A stretch of DNA of 64,000 bases from Cepaea nemoralis. Its lineage: Eukaryota; Mollusca; Gastropoda; Stylommatophora; Helicidae. The stretch spans positions 1 through 64,000 of the forward strand of contig JACEFZ010006269.1 of the NCBI GenBank assembly GCA_014155875.1, read 5' to 3'. The notes under the pieces are model-generated. The model searched no databases. It worked only from the letters and a program-made list of their open reading frames with translations, and was not told the DNA's origin. Numbering within the stretch: the first letter of the stretch is position 1; every line of letters starts with the position of its first letter. A program made the translations under genes and the position numbers. Shown one piece after another: positions 42,500 to 53,797 of the stretch.

Positions 42500-43540
42500 A
42501 TTTGTAAAAAGTGCCTGCTCCAAAGAAATATAATGAAATTATAATGGTTAGACACTTCTTGTCTATTAATTTACATACTCCTGTAGGTCCACTTTCTTTG
42601 GCAGCTTCTCCAGCCTGCTGGTATTTCATGAGTTTCTTATATACTGCTAAATAATTTGTGTCACTAATTCAGTTGAGGAGTTATTTATATTAATTTTAAC
42701 AGCCCTTATTGGGCTGTCATCGGGATCAGCAGCTTTCAGAAGTTTGATAGCTTTTCTAATCTATTCATTAAAAGGTTTCTTGCAGTTTATATCCAGCTTC
42801 ACTTCTGCAGACTAGATTTATGGAGGGTCTTTTGTGACTGGTCTACTCAGGTTAAATATAATGAGGATAACAATGAATTTATAACAAGGTCGATAATATT
42901 AGTTGTGGTGAATACACGGTGATGATAAATGTGATAGTGATTAAAAGATGATAATTATAGTGACTAAACTTATGATAAACGAAATGATGTTGGCAGTAAA
43001 GATGATGATGTCTTGAAATGACCATTGGCTCTATTTATATATAAAGTGGGTTAATATATATTATTTGATGAAACGATAATTCACTTATTTTTAGACTGAG
43101 TTTAGCCACTACAACACAAAATAAGATCCAGTTTTGATAAGATGCATAGAAAAATACCAGTAATCATCAAGATAGAATAACCTGAAGCATCTGTAGACTA
43201 TCAATTTATGGATAAGTGTTAATAATAAAAATAAATAATTCTGTTGCATGTCTTTACCATATATTTGTGTGTCTTTGAAACCATAATTAAATTATTTACT
43301 GTGCCTAAACATTTCAGTGGTGAATGTGTTGACTATGCGATCTTCCTGTATCCGCTTAAATGCATTTGTCACATTGGTTCATATTTGCAGTTATTTCCTC
43401 TTCGGGTGGACCACAAATGTTTGTTTCATACAAGAATGTAATACTGAGGCTTATGACATGTGAACTATTTGTTTTTCTTCTTCAAGTACCTGGTCTGGAG
43501 TAGACATTGGTGATCATGTCTTTCCAATGATTTCTGTTAT
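42500..43540. other. Spacer upstream of the zinc-finger locus
   Basis: AT-rich, no recognisable coding or repeat family, except GATGATG-type short repeats around 42900-43010. It could hold an intron of the zinc-finger gene; nothing in the sequence proves it. Confidence 0.45.
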
Positions 43541-43544
43541 TTTA

Positions 43545-43965
43545 TATTTTAATAATTTTCCTACTGTTATTTGTTGCCCAGCCATTTAAGCTTTCCATAT
43601 ACATCAGTCTGTCTTTCCTTGCCTCTCTTGATAAGTATTTTCTCATATAAAACTGTTGTGCCTATTGTGTAGATATGTCTCATAAATTCATTGTATGTTC
43701 CATTTTGATTTGGTGAGTGATATATTGCACCTGTTTTATTCTCTTTCCAAGATATTCTCAACATTCTTCTCAAACACCACATCCCCACTGCCTCCAGCTT
43801 TCACTGTTTCATTACTCATTGTTCTGTATTCACACCCAAACAAGTATTCAATAAGCATTTGTTTGTTGTTAGCTGTGATATTTCTCTTTTTCATGATGCT
43901 AACTATTCTTGTGAAAGATTCTTTTTTTATAGGAAGCATATTGAAATGTGGGTTTTCTTGGAAAC
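43545..43965 (-). pseudogene. RTE-like LINE fragment
   Basis: Minus-strand pieces: KKRNITANNKQMLIEYLFGC, EYRTMSNETVKAGGSGDVVF, MWCLRRMLRISWKENKTG and HIYTIGTTVLYEKILIK. These match the tail of RTE-type ORF2 (the F-x-RRMLRI-x-W motif). Frameshifted. Confidence 0.7.
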
Positions 43966-44557
43966 TACCACCTTGATTTCAATGCAAAATGTCAAAAAGA
44001 TCTTGATGTCTCACTTGATTAAAACATTTTGTATAGGCATAAATATAGGCCCTGTTTTGTATCTGGATACATCTTTCTTTACAGTAATACTGTAAAAATT
44101 GTATTCTTTGTTTCTTTACCTGCAACAAACCCAAACTAAATTTGTGAAATGGCAGGTCATATTTGATTTCTTATCCTTTCCATGGTTATGTGAAAAAAAG
44201 GGCATCTTGTTGGTTTGACACATTAAATTTATTGTTCTATGTGATTCATATTTTGTAGTTCCTATTTGTTTTTAATTTTCAGAAAATTGTATTAAGCAAG
44301 ATCTACACGTGTTTGTGTGGTTTTCTCCTGCATCGTGTGTGTTATTCATGCTCTTTGTATTTCTCCTTTGTCGAGTTCTCAATATTGACTAGCTCTGGAG
44401 CTTTGCTGTGTTTAATTTTCATGATAGTATAGTTTTTATTGTGTTGTTATTATCATAAATCACCTATAACTTACAGTGATCTGTTAGAATACACTAATCT
44501 GTTACTTGCCTTATCTATGAAATGTTTATTTAACCAAATATTCACTGTCTGTTTCAG
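43966..44557. other. Probable intron sequence before the zinc-finger exon
   Basis: T-rich, no ORF of note. It ends in a good 3' splice site (ttcactgtctgtttcag, AG at 44556-44557) from which an open frame continues, with one stop, into the finger array. Confidence 0.45.
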
Positions 44558-44980
44558 GAAGAAAAAACCCGTATTCTCAGATTGTTCCTTCTGTCTGTGT
44601 ACGAACACATTCACAAATAATAAAGATGATGATACATACAAGCAAACACTTGGAGCATGTGAAACAAGAAGTTTCTGATGTATTGTGTGGGAAGAGTAAC
44701 ACATTCAATAACATAATAGACATGGCAGTTTGTAACAGCATTCAAAAGATGTCAGGTCACAGGAATACAGAATCGAGAATTACTGAGCATTAAACTATTC
44801 TACATCATGATCAAGAAGTGACTGAGAATGATCTTCCAATATCACTAAAACATGACAACTGCATTCAAATGTCAGAAATTCTCTCCTCTGTTAATGATGA
44901 TAGATGTAGTACGTATTTGGTTACTGAGATTTGTCAGCTAGAAACACATGCACAGATCTCTGTAAAGTCCCCTGATTATA

Positions 44981-46221
44981 TAAGGGTCGTTCATTTGAAA
45001 CCCATTCCAATGGCTTTATTACAAAAGCATGAAAGAAACATTAACAAGTGTGGTAGAATTGAATGAATTATGCACCATGGGTTGGTCAGAAGAAGTCACC
45101 GTAGGCATTCAGGCAAGCATCCCATTGGATAGATAGGCGTCGAATGCCGTCTGCAAAAGAAAAGGATTGTGGTATGAAAATCACATGGTGACAAATCAGG
45201 ACTATAGGCTGCATGTTGCAGAATTTCCCACTTCTTCCAAGCTAATGCTTCCTGCACAATCTTTGCAACATGCGGACGAGCATTATCGTGCAACAAAATC
45301 ACACCGCGAGAAAGCATGTGGGTCGTTTATTATTGATGGCTTTTTGCAGCTTGTCTAGTGTTTCCAAGTAGTGGGTAGAGTTGATGTTGACACCAGGTTC
45401 TTTAAAGTCGGCCAACAATAGCCCTTCATGGTAAAAAAATGCGCTCAGCATAACCTTACCAGCGGAAACCTGTAACTTGAATGTTTTAGCTTTTGGTGAT
45501 CCAGCATGCTTCCATTGCATGCTCTTTCTTTTGCTGCTCAGCTCAAAGTGGTGACACCATGATTCATCGCCTGCCACTACGCGGAAGAGAAATGCATCAC
45601 CCTCCACTCTGTAACGCAGCAAGTGGTTCAAACACCATCCCATGCGTTCCTATTTTTGGTGGTCGGTCAACATCCATGGTACCCACTGTGAACACACCTT
45701 CCGATATTGCAGTTTCTTACGAACGACCTTTTGAATTGTCCCAATTGACACATCAAATTCTTTCGCTAGCAAATCTATGCTTCAACAACGGTTCATCTGT
45801 ACTGCTGCATCAATTTTGGTGATGGTTTTTTCTGTTGCAACAATATGCTCTTGACCCGGCCGTCGAAGATCTGTTGTGAACTGACGTCCTTTCTGAAACA
45901 TTCATGCACAGTCTGTCACTGTTGTCTTCGACAAACATTTGTTACCGTACACTGGCTGCATTCTTCGATGAATGTCCACTGGTGGACATCCTTCAAATCA
46001 AAGAAACTGAATCACTGCACTTTGAGCTTCTTTATACGGATTTTGGATAAACCCGGCCATTTTCTCAACGGTCAGAAATAGAACCTATGCATCATGGGAC
46101 GATAAGCACATGCTCTGTTATTCATTGGTCAGTACTTATCACATGACTATGACATGATCATGTTCAACGTACGCAATTACGCGCAGTGCGGCATAAACGG
46201 ATTTAAAATGAACGCCCCTAA
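44981..46221 (-). mobile_element. Mariner transposon inserted in the zinc-finger exon
   Basis: 1241 bp with TA at 44979-44980 and 46222-46223. Inverted ends: left taagggtcgttcatttgaaa, right the complement ttaggggcgttcattttaaa. The transposase lies on the minus strand. Removing the element and one TA rejoins the zinc-finger frame exactly (tat a + ca att tgt). Confidence 0.92.
45096..46060 (-). pseudogene. Mariner transposase, DD34D, broken
   Basis: The start is probably the ATG at 46058-46060 (MAGFIQNPYKEAQ). Helix-turn-helix region: EFDVSIGTIQKVVRKKL (about 45760-45700). Catalytic domain: VAGDESWCHHFE (Asp 1, about 45577), LLHDNARPHVAKI (Asp 2, about 45290) and YSPDLSPCDFH (Asp 3, about 45190), with 34 residues between the second and third Asp, the mariner signature. 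It is inactivated by in-frame stops near 46010, 45900, 45785 and 45645, and by a frameshift around 45300. The C-terminus is degraded after CDFH. Confidence 0.9.
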
Positions 46222-46309
46222 TACAATTTGTTTTCCCAGCCATAGTCCTACAAAAATGCAAACAGGAGAGAGACCCAAAATGTCTGATATTTGTGATAGA
46301 AGTGAGCAA

Positions 46310-46865
46310 TGTTACAAATGTGATGTTTGTGGTGCATCAAATTCTGAATCTGGCCACCTGAAATATTAAGTAAAATACACATAGGAAAGAAACTTTACAA
46401 TTGTGATGTTTGTGAAACATTGTTTTTTCGATCAGGTCATCTGAGAACACACACTGATGAGAATCCTGACAAGTGTGATCTTTATCTAGCAGCCTTTACT
46501 AATTCTAGCATTCTGGATCTCCACGTGAGATTGTATGCAGGAGAGAAACCTTACAAGTGTGATGTTTGTGGGGAATAATTTACTCATTTTAATAATCTTA
46601 TAGAACATAAGAGAATACATACAGGAGAGAAACCCTATAAATGTGATGTTTGTGGTGCATCATTTACTCAGTTTAACACTTTGAAGTTTCACTTAAGGAT
46701 GTATATTGAAGTGAACCATTACAAGTGTGATGCTTGTGGTGCATCCTTTACTCATTCTAATCATCTAAAAGAACACATGATACTACATACAGGAGAGAAA
46801 CCCTACAAATGTGATGATTGTGGTGCATCATTTACTGCAGTGGAACACTTTGAAATTTCACTTAA
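46310..46865 (+). pseudogene. Zinc-finger array, 5' degenerate part
   Basis: About seven fingers: YKCDVCGASNSESGHLKY (ends in a stop/frameshift at 46367), YNCDVCETLFFRSGHLRTHT (frame 2), KCDLYLAAFTNSSILDLH (a Cys lost), YKCDVCGE then a stop (46576-46578) and FTHFNNLIEHKRIHTGEKP, CGASFTQFNTLKFHLRMY, CDACGASFTHSNHLKEHMIL, and CDDCGASFTAVEHFEIS, after which the frame shifts. More decayed than the 3' array, so erosion began at this end. Confidence 0.75.
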
Positions 46866-46879
46866 ATATTCATGCAGGA

Positions 46880-48092
46880 GTGAAATCTTACAAATATAAT
46901 GTATCTGGTGCATGTTTTTCTGAGTCCGGCCATCTGAAGCACAGCAATATAGCACACACAGGAGAGAAACCTCACACCTGTGTGAATTGCAGTTCTTCTT
47001 TTACTGATTCTAACAGTTTAAAAGTGCTCATGAGAATGCATACAGGTGTCAGACCTTACAAGTGTGATGATTGTGGTGCATCATATACTCATTCTAGCCA
47101 TCTGAAAAGACACAAGAGAATACATACAGTAGAAAAACCTTACAAGTGTGATGATTGTGGTGCGTCATTTACTTGTTCAAGCCATCTAAAAGTTCACAAG
47201 AGAATACATACAGGAGAAAATCCTTACCAGTGTGAATATTGTGGTGCGTCATTTATTCGTTTTGATTATCTGAAAGTTCACAAGAGAATACATACGGGAG
47301 AAACACCATACAAGTGTGATTATTGTGGTGTATCATTTACTTGTTCAAGCCAACTAAAGATTCACAAGAGAATACATACAGGAGAAAAACTTTACAAGTG
47401 TGATTATTGTGGCGCATCATTTACTTGTTCTAGCCACCTGAAAGAACACAAAAGAATACATACAGGAGATAAACCTTACAAATGTGATAGTTGTAGTGCC
47501 GCATTTACTCAGTTTAGCCATCTGAAAGAACACAAAAGAATACATACAAGTGATAAACCTTACAAGTGTGATGATTGTAGTGCAGCATTTACTAGTTCTA
47601 GCCAACTTAAAGTACAGAAGAAAATACATACAGGAGAAAAATCTGTCAATTGTTGTGATTGTGGTGAATCATTTACTCATTCTAATCATCTAAAAGAACA
47701 CAAGAGAATACATACGAGAGAGAAACCCTACAAATGTGACGATTGTGGTGCATCATTTACTCAGTGGAACACTTTGAATTTTCACTTAAGAATTCATGCA
47801 GGTGTGAAACCTTACAAATGTGATGTTTGTGATGCTTGTTTTTCTGATTCTGACCATTTTAAGCGCCACAATATAACACATACAAGAGGAAAACCTCACA
47901 CCTGTGTGGAATGCAGTTCTTCATTTGCTCATTCTAGAAGTTTAAAAGTACACATGAGAATACACACAGGTGTCAAACCTTACAAGTGTGATGATTGTGG
48001 TGCATCGTTTTCTCGTTCTGATTATCTGAAAGAACACAAAATAATACATACAGGTGTCAAACCTTACAAGTGCGATGATTGTGGTGCATCAG
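46880..48092 (+). pseudogene. Zinc-finger array block 1 (about 14 fingers)
   Basis: Open until the +1 shift near 48090. Finger 1 has lost both Cys (YKYNVSGACF). Finger 2 has lost its first His (LKVLMRMH). Fingers 3-8 are complete; finger 9 has Gln for the first His (LKVQKKIH); fingers 10-14 are complete. Linkers are TGEKP, TGDKP, TGVKP and TREKP variants. Finger types include CSAAFTQFSHL, CGESFTHSNHL, CGASFTQWNTL, CDACFSDSDHF, CSSSFAHSRSL and CGASFSRSDYL. A 1-base insertion (a at about 48090 in gcatcagttttc) ends it. Confidence 0.85.
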
Positions 48093-48812
48093 TTTTCTCG
48101 TTCTAATTATCTGAAAGAACACAAAAGAATACATACAGGAGATAAACCTTACAAGTGTGATGATTGTAGTGCAGCATTTACTCAGTCTGGCCATCTGAAA
48201 GAACACAAAAGGATACATACAGGAGAAAAACCTCACACCTGTGTGGAATGCAGTTCTTCATTTGCTCATTCTAGCAGTTTAAAAGTACACATGAGAATAC
48301 ACACAGGTGTCAAACCTTACAAGTGCGATGATTGTGGTGCATCATTTTCTCGTTCTGATTATCTGAAAGAACACAAAAAAATACATACAGGAGATAAACC
48401 TTACAAGTGTGATGATTGTAGTGCAGCATTTACTCAGTCTGGCCATCTGAAAGAACACAAAAGGATACATACAGGTGATAAACCTTACAAGTGTGATGAT
48501 TGTAGTGCAGCATTTACTCGTTCTAGCCAACTTAAAGTACACAAGAGAATACAAACAGGAGAAAAATCTTTCAATTGTTGTGATTGTGGTGAATCATTTA
48601 CTCATTCTAATCATCTAAAAGAACACAAGAGAATACATACGAGAGAGAAACCCTACAAATGTGATGATTGTGGTGCATCATTTACTCAGTGGAACACTTT
48701 GAATTTTCACTTAAGAATTCATGCAGGTGTGAAACCTTACAAATGTGATGTTTGTGATGCTTGTTTTTCTGTTTCTGACCATTTTAAGCGCCACAATATA
48801 ACACATACAGAG
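48093..48812 (+). pseudogene. Zinc-finger array block 2 (about 8 fingers)
   Basis: Starts in the finger SNYLKEHKRIHTGDKP. Then CSAAFTQSGHL, CSSSFAHSSSL, CGASFSRSDYL, CSAAFTQSGHL, CSAAFTRSSQL (the second His is Gln, KRIQTG), CGESFTHSNHL, CGASFTQWNTL and CDACFSVSDHF. A 1-base deletion near 48810 (acatacagag for acatacaagagg) shifts the frame. It repeats block 1 fingers 8-14 nearly verbatim. Confidence 0.85.
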
Positions 48813-49426
48813 AAAAACCTCACACCTGTGTGGAATGCAGTTCTTCATTTGCTCATTCTAGAAGTTTAAAAGTACACATGAGAATACACACAGGTGTCAA
48901 ACCTTACAAGTGTGATGATTGTGGTGCATCATTTTCTCGTTCTGATTGTCTGAAAGAACACAAAATAATACATACAGGTGTCAAACCTTACAAGTGCGAT
49001 GATTGTGGTGCATCGTTTTCTCGTTCTTATTGTCTGAAAGAACACAAAAGAATACATACAGGTGATAAACCTTACAAGTGTGATGATTGTAGTGCAGCAT
49101 TTACTCGGTCTAGCCATCTGACAGAACACAAAAGAATACATACAGGTGATAAACCTTACAAGTGTGATGATTGTAGTGCAGCATTTACTTGTTCTAGCCA
49201 AATTAAAGTACACAAGAGATTACATACAGGAGAAAAATCTTTCAATTGTTGTGATTGTGGTGAATCATTTACTCATTCTAATCATCTAAAAGAACACAAG
49301 AGAATACATACGAGAGAGAAACCCTACAAATGTGACGATTGTGGTGCATCATTTACTCAGTGGAACACTTTGAATTTTCACTTAAGAATTCATATAGGAG
49401 TGAATCCTCGCAAGCGAGTTGCTTGA
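48813..49426 (+). pseudogene. Zinc-finger array block 3 (7 fingers), ends the gene
   Basis: CSSSFAHSRSL, CGASFSRSDCL, CGASFSRSYCL, CSAAFTRSSHL, CSAAFTCSSQI, CGESFTHSNHL and CGASFTQWNTL, all with complete Cys2His2 sets. The frame closes with IHIGVNPRKRVA and TGA at 49424-49426. The last linker is diverged, so this may be the native end or a decayed continuation. Confidence 0.8.
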
Positions 49427-49613
49427 GATTTATCTTGTTCTGATTCCGACAAAGTGAATTGTCACAGTGGTAAACATTTATGAGAGAACCTTGCAAATAT
49501 AGTGATTATGGTGTATGCTTTTTCTAAATCTGGCCATCTAGTATGCCACAATATAACACGCGCAGGAGAGAAACTTGCAAGGCTGATCATTTACTCATTC
49601 TAACAGTTTGGAA
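49427..49613 (+). pseudogene. Decayed zinc-finger sequence beyond the stop
   Basis: Frames give YAFSKSGHLVCHNITRAGEK and SNSLEVHLR-like fragments, still finger-like but with stops. It is interrupted by the LINE at 49629. Confidence 0.6.
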
Positions 49614-49624
49614 GTACATCTAAG

Positions 49625-49628
<4 letters not shown>

Positions 49629-49655
<27 letters not shown>

Positions 49656-50264
49656 CGACAGATCATCCTCGTTGCACATCGGACCATTCAGTCCATAAGT
49701 GCTCGGATCCCCTCCTCAGCAAATCCTGCAGCGTGTAGCGGCTAACGACGCCAGTTCTGTGTTGGTTTATCAATCTTCTTTGGCTTCCTGCGTAGTGTTC
49801 TTGTTTGGCCACCCCTCTTTTAATTTGCTGCTCTCGCAGTCTGGCCATTGTTGTAGATTCACAGTCATCACTTGGTTCTTGCAAAAGTCTCACTTCTCGT
49901 AGAGCATTCAGAATGTCAGCCTGGTCCATGGCGCGTCCGCCCTCCACAGTAGCCTCACCTGCGAGCTTGTCAGCCCGCTCATTTCCTTGTACTCCCGCAT
50001 GACCTGGCACGAAGATGAAACTAATCTTTGCCAGCCGAGACCGCTCCAGAGGCAGCAACCATTCTCTTCGGATCGACCCCTCCTCTATCCTCTTGATCAT
50101 GTTCATTGAGTCGCTAAGGAAACAAGCCCTAGTGAATGTCTGTGTCTCGAGCCATGTTATTGCTTTACTTACTGCCATGACTTCCATGGTCAGGCTACTT
50201 GTGGTTGGACGGTACCCACCCAGGGTAGGTGGGAAAACACCTTGCCTCTCATATACCTCTACAT
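49629..50264 (-). mobile_element. Short-form RNase H LINE with 15-bp target duplication
   Basis: gtacatctaagagtt flanks it at 49614-49628 and 50265-50279. The 3' end (left) is a (CTAA)n tail. Relative to the long copy at 32-35 kb it lacks about 1.3 kb between YRP (RT) and SSLTMEV (RNase H). Confidence 0.92.
49663..50262 (-). CDS. Fused RT-start/RNase H frame, open
   Basis: Minus-strand frame, uninterrupted for about 200 codons within the element: YERQGVFPPTLGGYRP, then directly SSLTMEVMAVSKAITWLE, CFLSDSMNMIKRIEEGSI and VPGHAGVQGNERADKLAG. It ends LLRRGSEHLWTEW. The internal deletion is in frame. There is no RT active site and no first RNase H Asp, so no enzyme activity is expected. It shares diagnostic changes with 11744-12262. 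The additional N-terminal residues of the longer frame come from flanking finger debris. Confidence 0.6.
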   Translation of the reverse strand, partial: VEVYERQGVFPPTLGGYRPTTSSLTMEVMAVSKAITWLETQTFTRACFLSDSMNMIKRIEEGSIRREWLLPLERSRLAKISFIFVPGHAGVQGNERADKLAGEATVEGGRAMDQADILNALREVRLLQEPSDDCESTTMARLREQQIKRGVAKQEHYAGSQRRLINQHRTGVVSRYTLQDLLRRGSEHLWTEWSDVQRG

Positions 50265-50279
50265 GTACATCTAAGAGTT

Positions 50280-50345
50280 CACACAGAAATGAAACCTTAC
50301 AGGTGTAATAATTCTGGTGCATCATTTACACTTCTGACCATTTGA
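50280..50345 (+). pseudogene. Zinc-finger remnant after the LINE
   Basis: Reads HTEMKPYRCNNSGASFT, with the second Cys replaced by Ser. It resumes the array interrupted at 49613. Confidence 0.6.
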
Positions 50346-52374
50346 AAGAACACACAGATGTACTTTTGTTAAATGAGATGTTTGTGATGAAAATATTACT
50401 TAATCTGGTCAATTGAAGTACCATAATTATCTGGTTTGTAACATCCAGCACCCCATTTGACATTTTCTGTATCAGAAGGCTGCATGTGGTGAAAACAACA
50501 GTTCCCAGCCAGTGCATTTATTAAGACAGGTGAATGCAGCTCAAAACGGTTTGTGGTGTGAGCAGACAATGAGGTGATTTTTGTAAGTAGTTCGACAATG
50601 GTCTTGTGAAGGGCTCACGCTCTTTGACAATTCGTGAGCTTGCAGTTATATTTTCAGCATTTTTTTTCAGTCCTGCCTAGTGTAACTTATAGCTTGTCTG
50701 AAGACATCCACTGATTTACACGTATCACTGGAAGCAGAAGGACTGCTTTGTGAGGTATCTTCCTGACTTTTATATATGTGAATAGTTTTATTCAGCATGT
50801 TAAATATCTTTTTAATACTGCCTGTAGACTGCACTTGACTCCAAGATTGAGCCATAAATGTTGATATGTCACTGTCTCATGGTGAACCCCATTGGCTCAT
50901 ACATAGTTGAGTTTGAAGCTACTCAGATGATACCATCCTACTTGGACAAATCTGTTACTTCTGGGCCTGATGCATACTTACTAAACATAAAGATTGCTTT
51001 TATTAGTTCAAAACCAGTTGTTGTTCATGATTCCCTGGGGTGGCTGTATAACTTTGTGCTGATCCGAGATTCTTATTATGAAACAATGCCCCAAGGCATT
51101 TTGTAGCAAACAAATGTCTCTCTGGTACACATGGTTGTGGTGGCGCTAACCCAAGAGACTGCAGACATTCATAGGGTGCATGTAGGAAGCTGGCCCATCT
51201 TCCAGGAAAGCAATGGAAATAAAGTCTGTGCTGCTTTTCTGTCCAAAGTTTATGCCTTTATTTAGAACACAGTTTTGTTGTTGAGAAAATCAGTGCAGCA
51301 GTCACTAACAACTAATCCTGGAAACATATACAGCATACTGTGAGTGCTGATGGTGGCATACTAAAGGATCAAGCCACTCATTGGGTGGAGGTCATCAAAG
51401 TCCCAGTGCCTACAGTCTGCATTTGTTGTCTCTCAAACAATGCAGCCCAAGATGTAATGATTCATCAGTAAGTGAGCTTAAGTGTTACGTGTTCCTCGTG
51501 TCATGTGACAATTCCTTGGGTAAGCCGTGTACCATAGCATCATGTGTCAGCTCTGCATTTATGGGGGTCTCCTTGGGGCCAGGAATACCAATGTGTGCCT
51601 CTGTTTTTTCCTTGGCTAGATATTCATGCACCAGTTTTGGTCAGCTTGTTGGGGTGCACTGCCTATTGATGGAATTGTATAATCCACCATTCTGAGGAAT
51701 TGAAATTTCTATGAAAACTACCCAAGTAGGCTAACCTAGAGTAAAAATGCTGGAAGAAGTTGAATATCTCAACCAAATGGTGCAAATGTCACAGCTTTTC
51801 TGTGAACAGGCACAGTGCAGCTGTGGCCAACCAAAAAAAAAAAAAAAATTACAGGACGAATGTAGAAGAAAATGAAAAACATATAGATGAGAGAAACATT
51901 ACAGATATGATTTTGTGTATGTCTTTATAAATCAGGCCATTTAAGGCATCGCACTAGAATATATACAAGAGAGATGCTTTACAGTTGATATGTCTGAGGT
52001 GCCTCATTTTCTGAATCTGAAGAACCACAGTTGAATTTATAGAATTGAATGTAGCCCAAGATGTTCAATAAGTGAACCAAGGCAGTCATGTGCAGGTTGT
52101 GATGATTCCTTCTGTACAAGAGCATCATGTGTTGGCTCTGCATTGAGGGAAATCTCCTTGGATGGTGAGGAATATTGGAGTTTTAAGTAAAGAGAACTGG
52201 CTAGAAACCTCTCACAAATGATAGTTGTTTTGCAGTCTAATGGTTTGAATCTCCGCCAGAGCATTCTTACAGAAGAAAACTTTTACAAGTGCTTTGATTC
52301 TGGTTTATTGTTTCAATCAGTCAATCAATCGGAGGCCATCTCCACAATGAAGGTTGGCTGCAATGGATCTCCCA
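50346..52374 (+). other. Decayed zinc-finger tail and unassigned sequence
   Basis: Scattered finger debris (YKCFDSGLLFQS at about 52285, RYDFVYVF and HRTRIYTREM at about 51910-51975). A diverged repeat pair occurs at 51445-51580 and 52045-52165, sharing cccaagatg, catcatgtgt and tctccttgg. A poly-A tract lies at 51834-51848. No intact ORF. Confidence 0.45.
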
Positions 52375-52499
52375 CACTTTCTCTCACTTCTCGTCCACCT
52401 CTTGATGTTATCTTCCCACTTGTATCGTTGTCTACCTCCTGCTCACTTGCCTTCAACCTTACTCTCCAGTATGGTGTTTATAAGAGTGTTATGTCATAA

Positions 52500-53153
52500 T
52501 TGGCCCTGTGGGGAAGGGGTTTTCGGATGCAATTTGTAATCCCGCATACAGCGATCGAAACGCAGCTATGGCGATTTGGAAGCAGACCGCTTGCGTTGGT
52601 TTACCATTCAAAGGTATGAGTGCCGTTCCTTCAAAGATCAATAGAAAACTACTGAACGTAAATTTGCCAAGAAATCACGAACAGCCAAAAAATTATGGGG
52701 TTGATGGCAAAGGATATGCAGCTAACTTTTTAAATGTCTTTTAACGTGGCTGACAGAGTTCACATGCCTCTTTTTTTTTATTTCTTTCATCAAGTCTCTT
52801 TTCTTTCTCAGTTTCCCTAGAAGTTCATCATTTACTCATTCTCATGGTGTTTCGATACACAGGAGAGTGCAGCAGGAAAGACAACTTACAAGTGTCATGT
52901 TTCTGGTGCCTGTTGTGTCAAGTGGTTGACTCTGGCCGCAATCTGTAATCCTGCATACCGCATTTGGAACATTGTTGTGAGCAGTTTGGTAGCAGACTGC
53001 CTTGTGTTGGTTTTTGTACAATGGTATATGTGCTGGTCGTTCAGAAAGCAATGGCAAACTATTGAACGTAAACTTGCCAAGAAATCACAAACAGCCCAAA
53101 AAATCTGGGGGTTGACTGTAACATCATGTAAAGTATATGCAACTAACTTTATT
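52500..53153 (+). mobile_element. Two S1 SINEs with zinc-finger remnant between (copy B)
   Basis: SINEs at about 52500-52740 and 52922-53153, separated by the AGKTxYKCHVSGACC-type remnant, as in 4088-4738. Confidence 0.65.
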
Positions 53154-53184
53154 TTGTCATTCTGGCCACATGAGACTACAAATC

Positions 53185-53300
53185 ACAAACAGAGCTTACA
53201 TATATGATGTTTGTATAGCATATTTTTCTCGATCTGGCAACATGAAGTGCCACAAGAGAACAAGTGCTGGAGAGAAACCATGCATGCACTTTAGCTGACA
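53185..53300 (+). pseudogene. C2H2 zinc-finger remnant (copy B)
   Basis: YDVCIAYFSRSG and NMKCHKRTSAGEKP, as in copy A. Confidence 0.6.
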
Positions 53301-53312
53301 ATCATGATTGTT

Positions 53313-53419
<107 letters not shown>

Positions 53420-53497
53420 AGGACAGAAACATCTCAAACCTAGTTGTGTGGTGCAACTTTTGCTAGATCTAAAGCACCACACGCAAACAATGAAGAG

Positions 53498-53595
53498 AAA
53501 GTTTGGAAGTGAGATCTTTGTGGTGTCATCAACCTAAGAGAAAGTTTGGAAGTGAGATCTTTGTGGTGTCATCAACCTAAGAGAAAGTTTGAAAG
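53498..53595 (+). repeat. 43-bp tandem repeat, two units (copy B)
   Basis: Two head-to-tail units beginning gagaaagtttggaagtgaga; compare about 14 in copy A. Confidence 0.9.
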
Positions 53596-53797
53596 ATAAA
53601 TGTTAATAGTCTTCTGGTTGTTGAAGCTAGCAGTTTTACAAATGTGGTGCAAGTTTTACTGAAGCTGGTCACCAGAATGGAAACATTAGAGTACATACAG
53701 GGGAGAAACCTTGACCATGTGATGTTTATGGCTCTAAGGTTGCCCATCTATGTACAAATTCATAAAAGAATAAAATAAACAAGAGTAGTTGTACAAA

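Larger units (their letters stand above)
44558..49426 (+). pseudogene. C2H2 zinc-finger gene, large array, disrupted
   Basis: A terminal exon starting at the splice acceptor 44556-44557. The first 140 codons (44558-44979) form a non-finger region (RTHSQIIKMMIHTSKHLEHV, VTENDLPISLKHDNCIQ) with a single in-frame TAA at 44791. A mariner interrupts it at 44980. Fingers follow from 46310 to 49426, about 34 counting degenerate ones, of the pattern YKCDDCGASFT-x5-L-x2-H-x3-HTGEKP. Breaks: frameshifts near 46367, 46860, 48090 (+1) and 48810 (-1) and a stop at 46576-46578. In intact relatives such proteins bind DNA in the nucleus, often as repressors. No KRAB, BTB or SCAN domain is visible. Probably a recent pseudogene, or an allele with assembly indels. 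Confidence 0.8.

Noticed and set aside
47417..49213. Minus-strand frames of 70-94 codons across the zinc-finger array
   Set aside because: They repeat every 84 bp as shadows of the finger array in the antisense frame.
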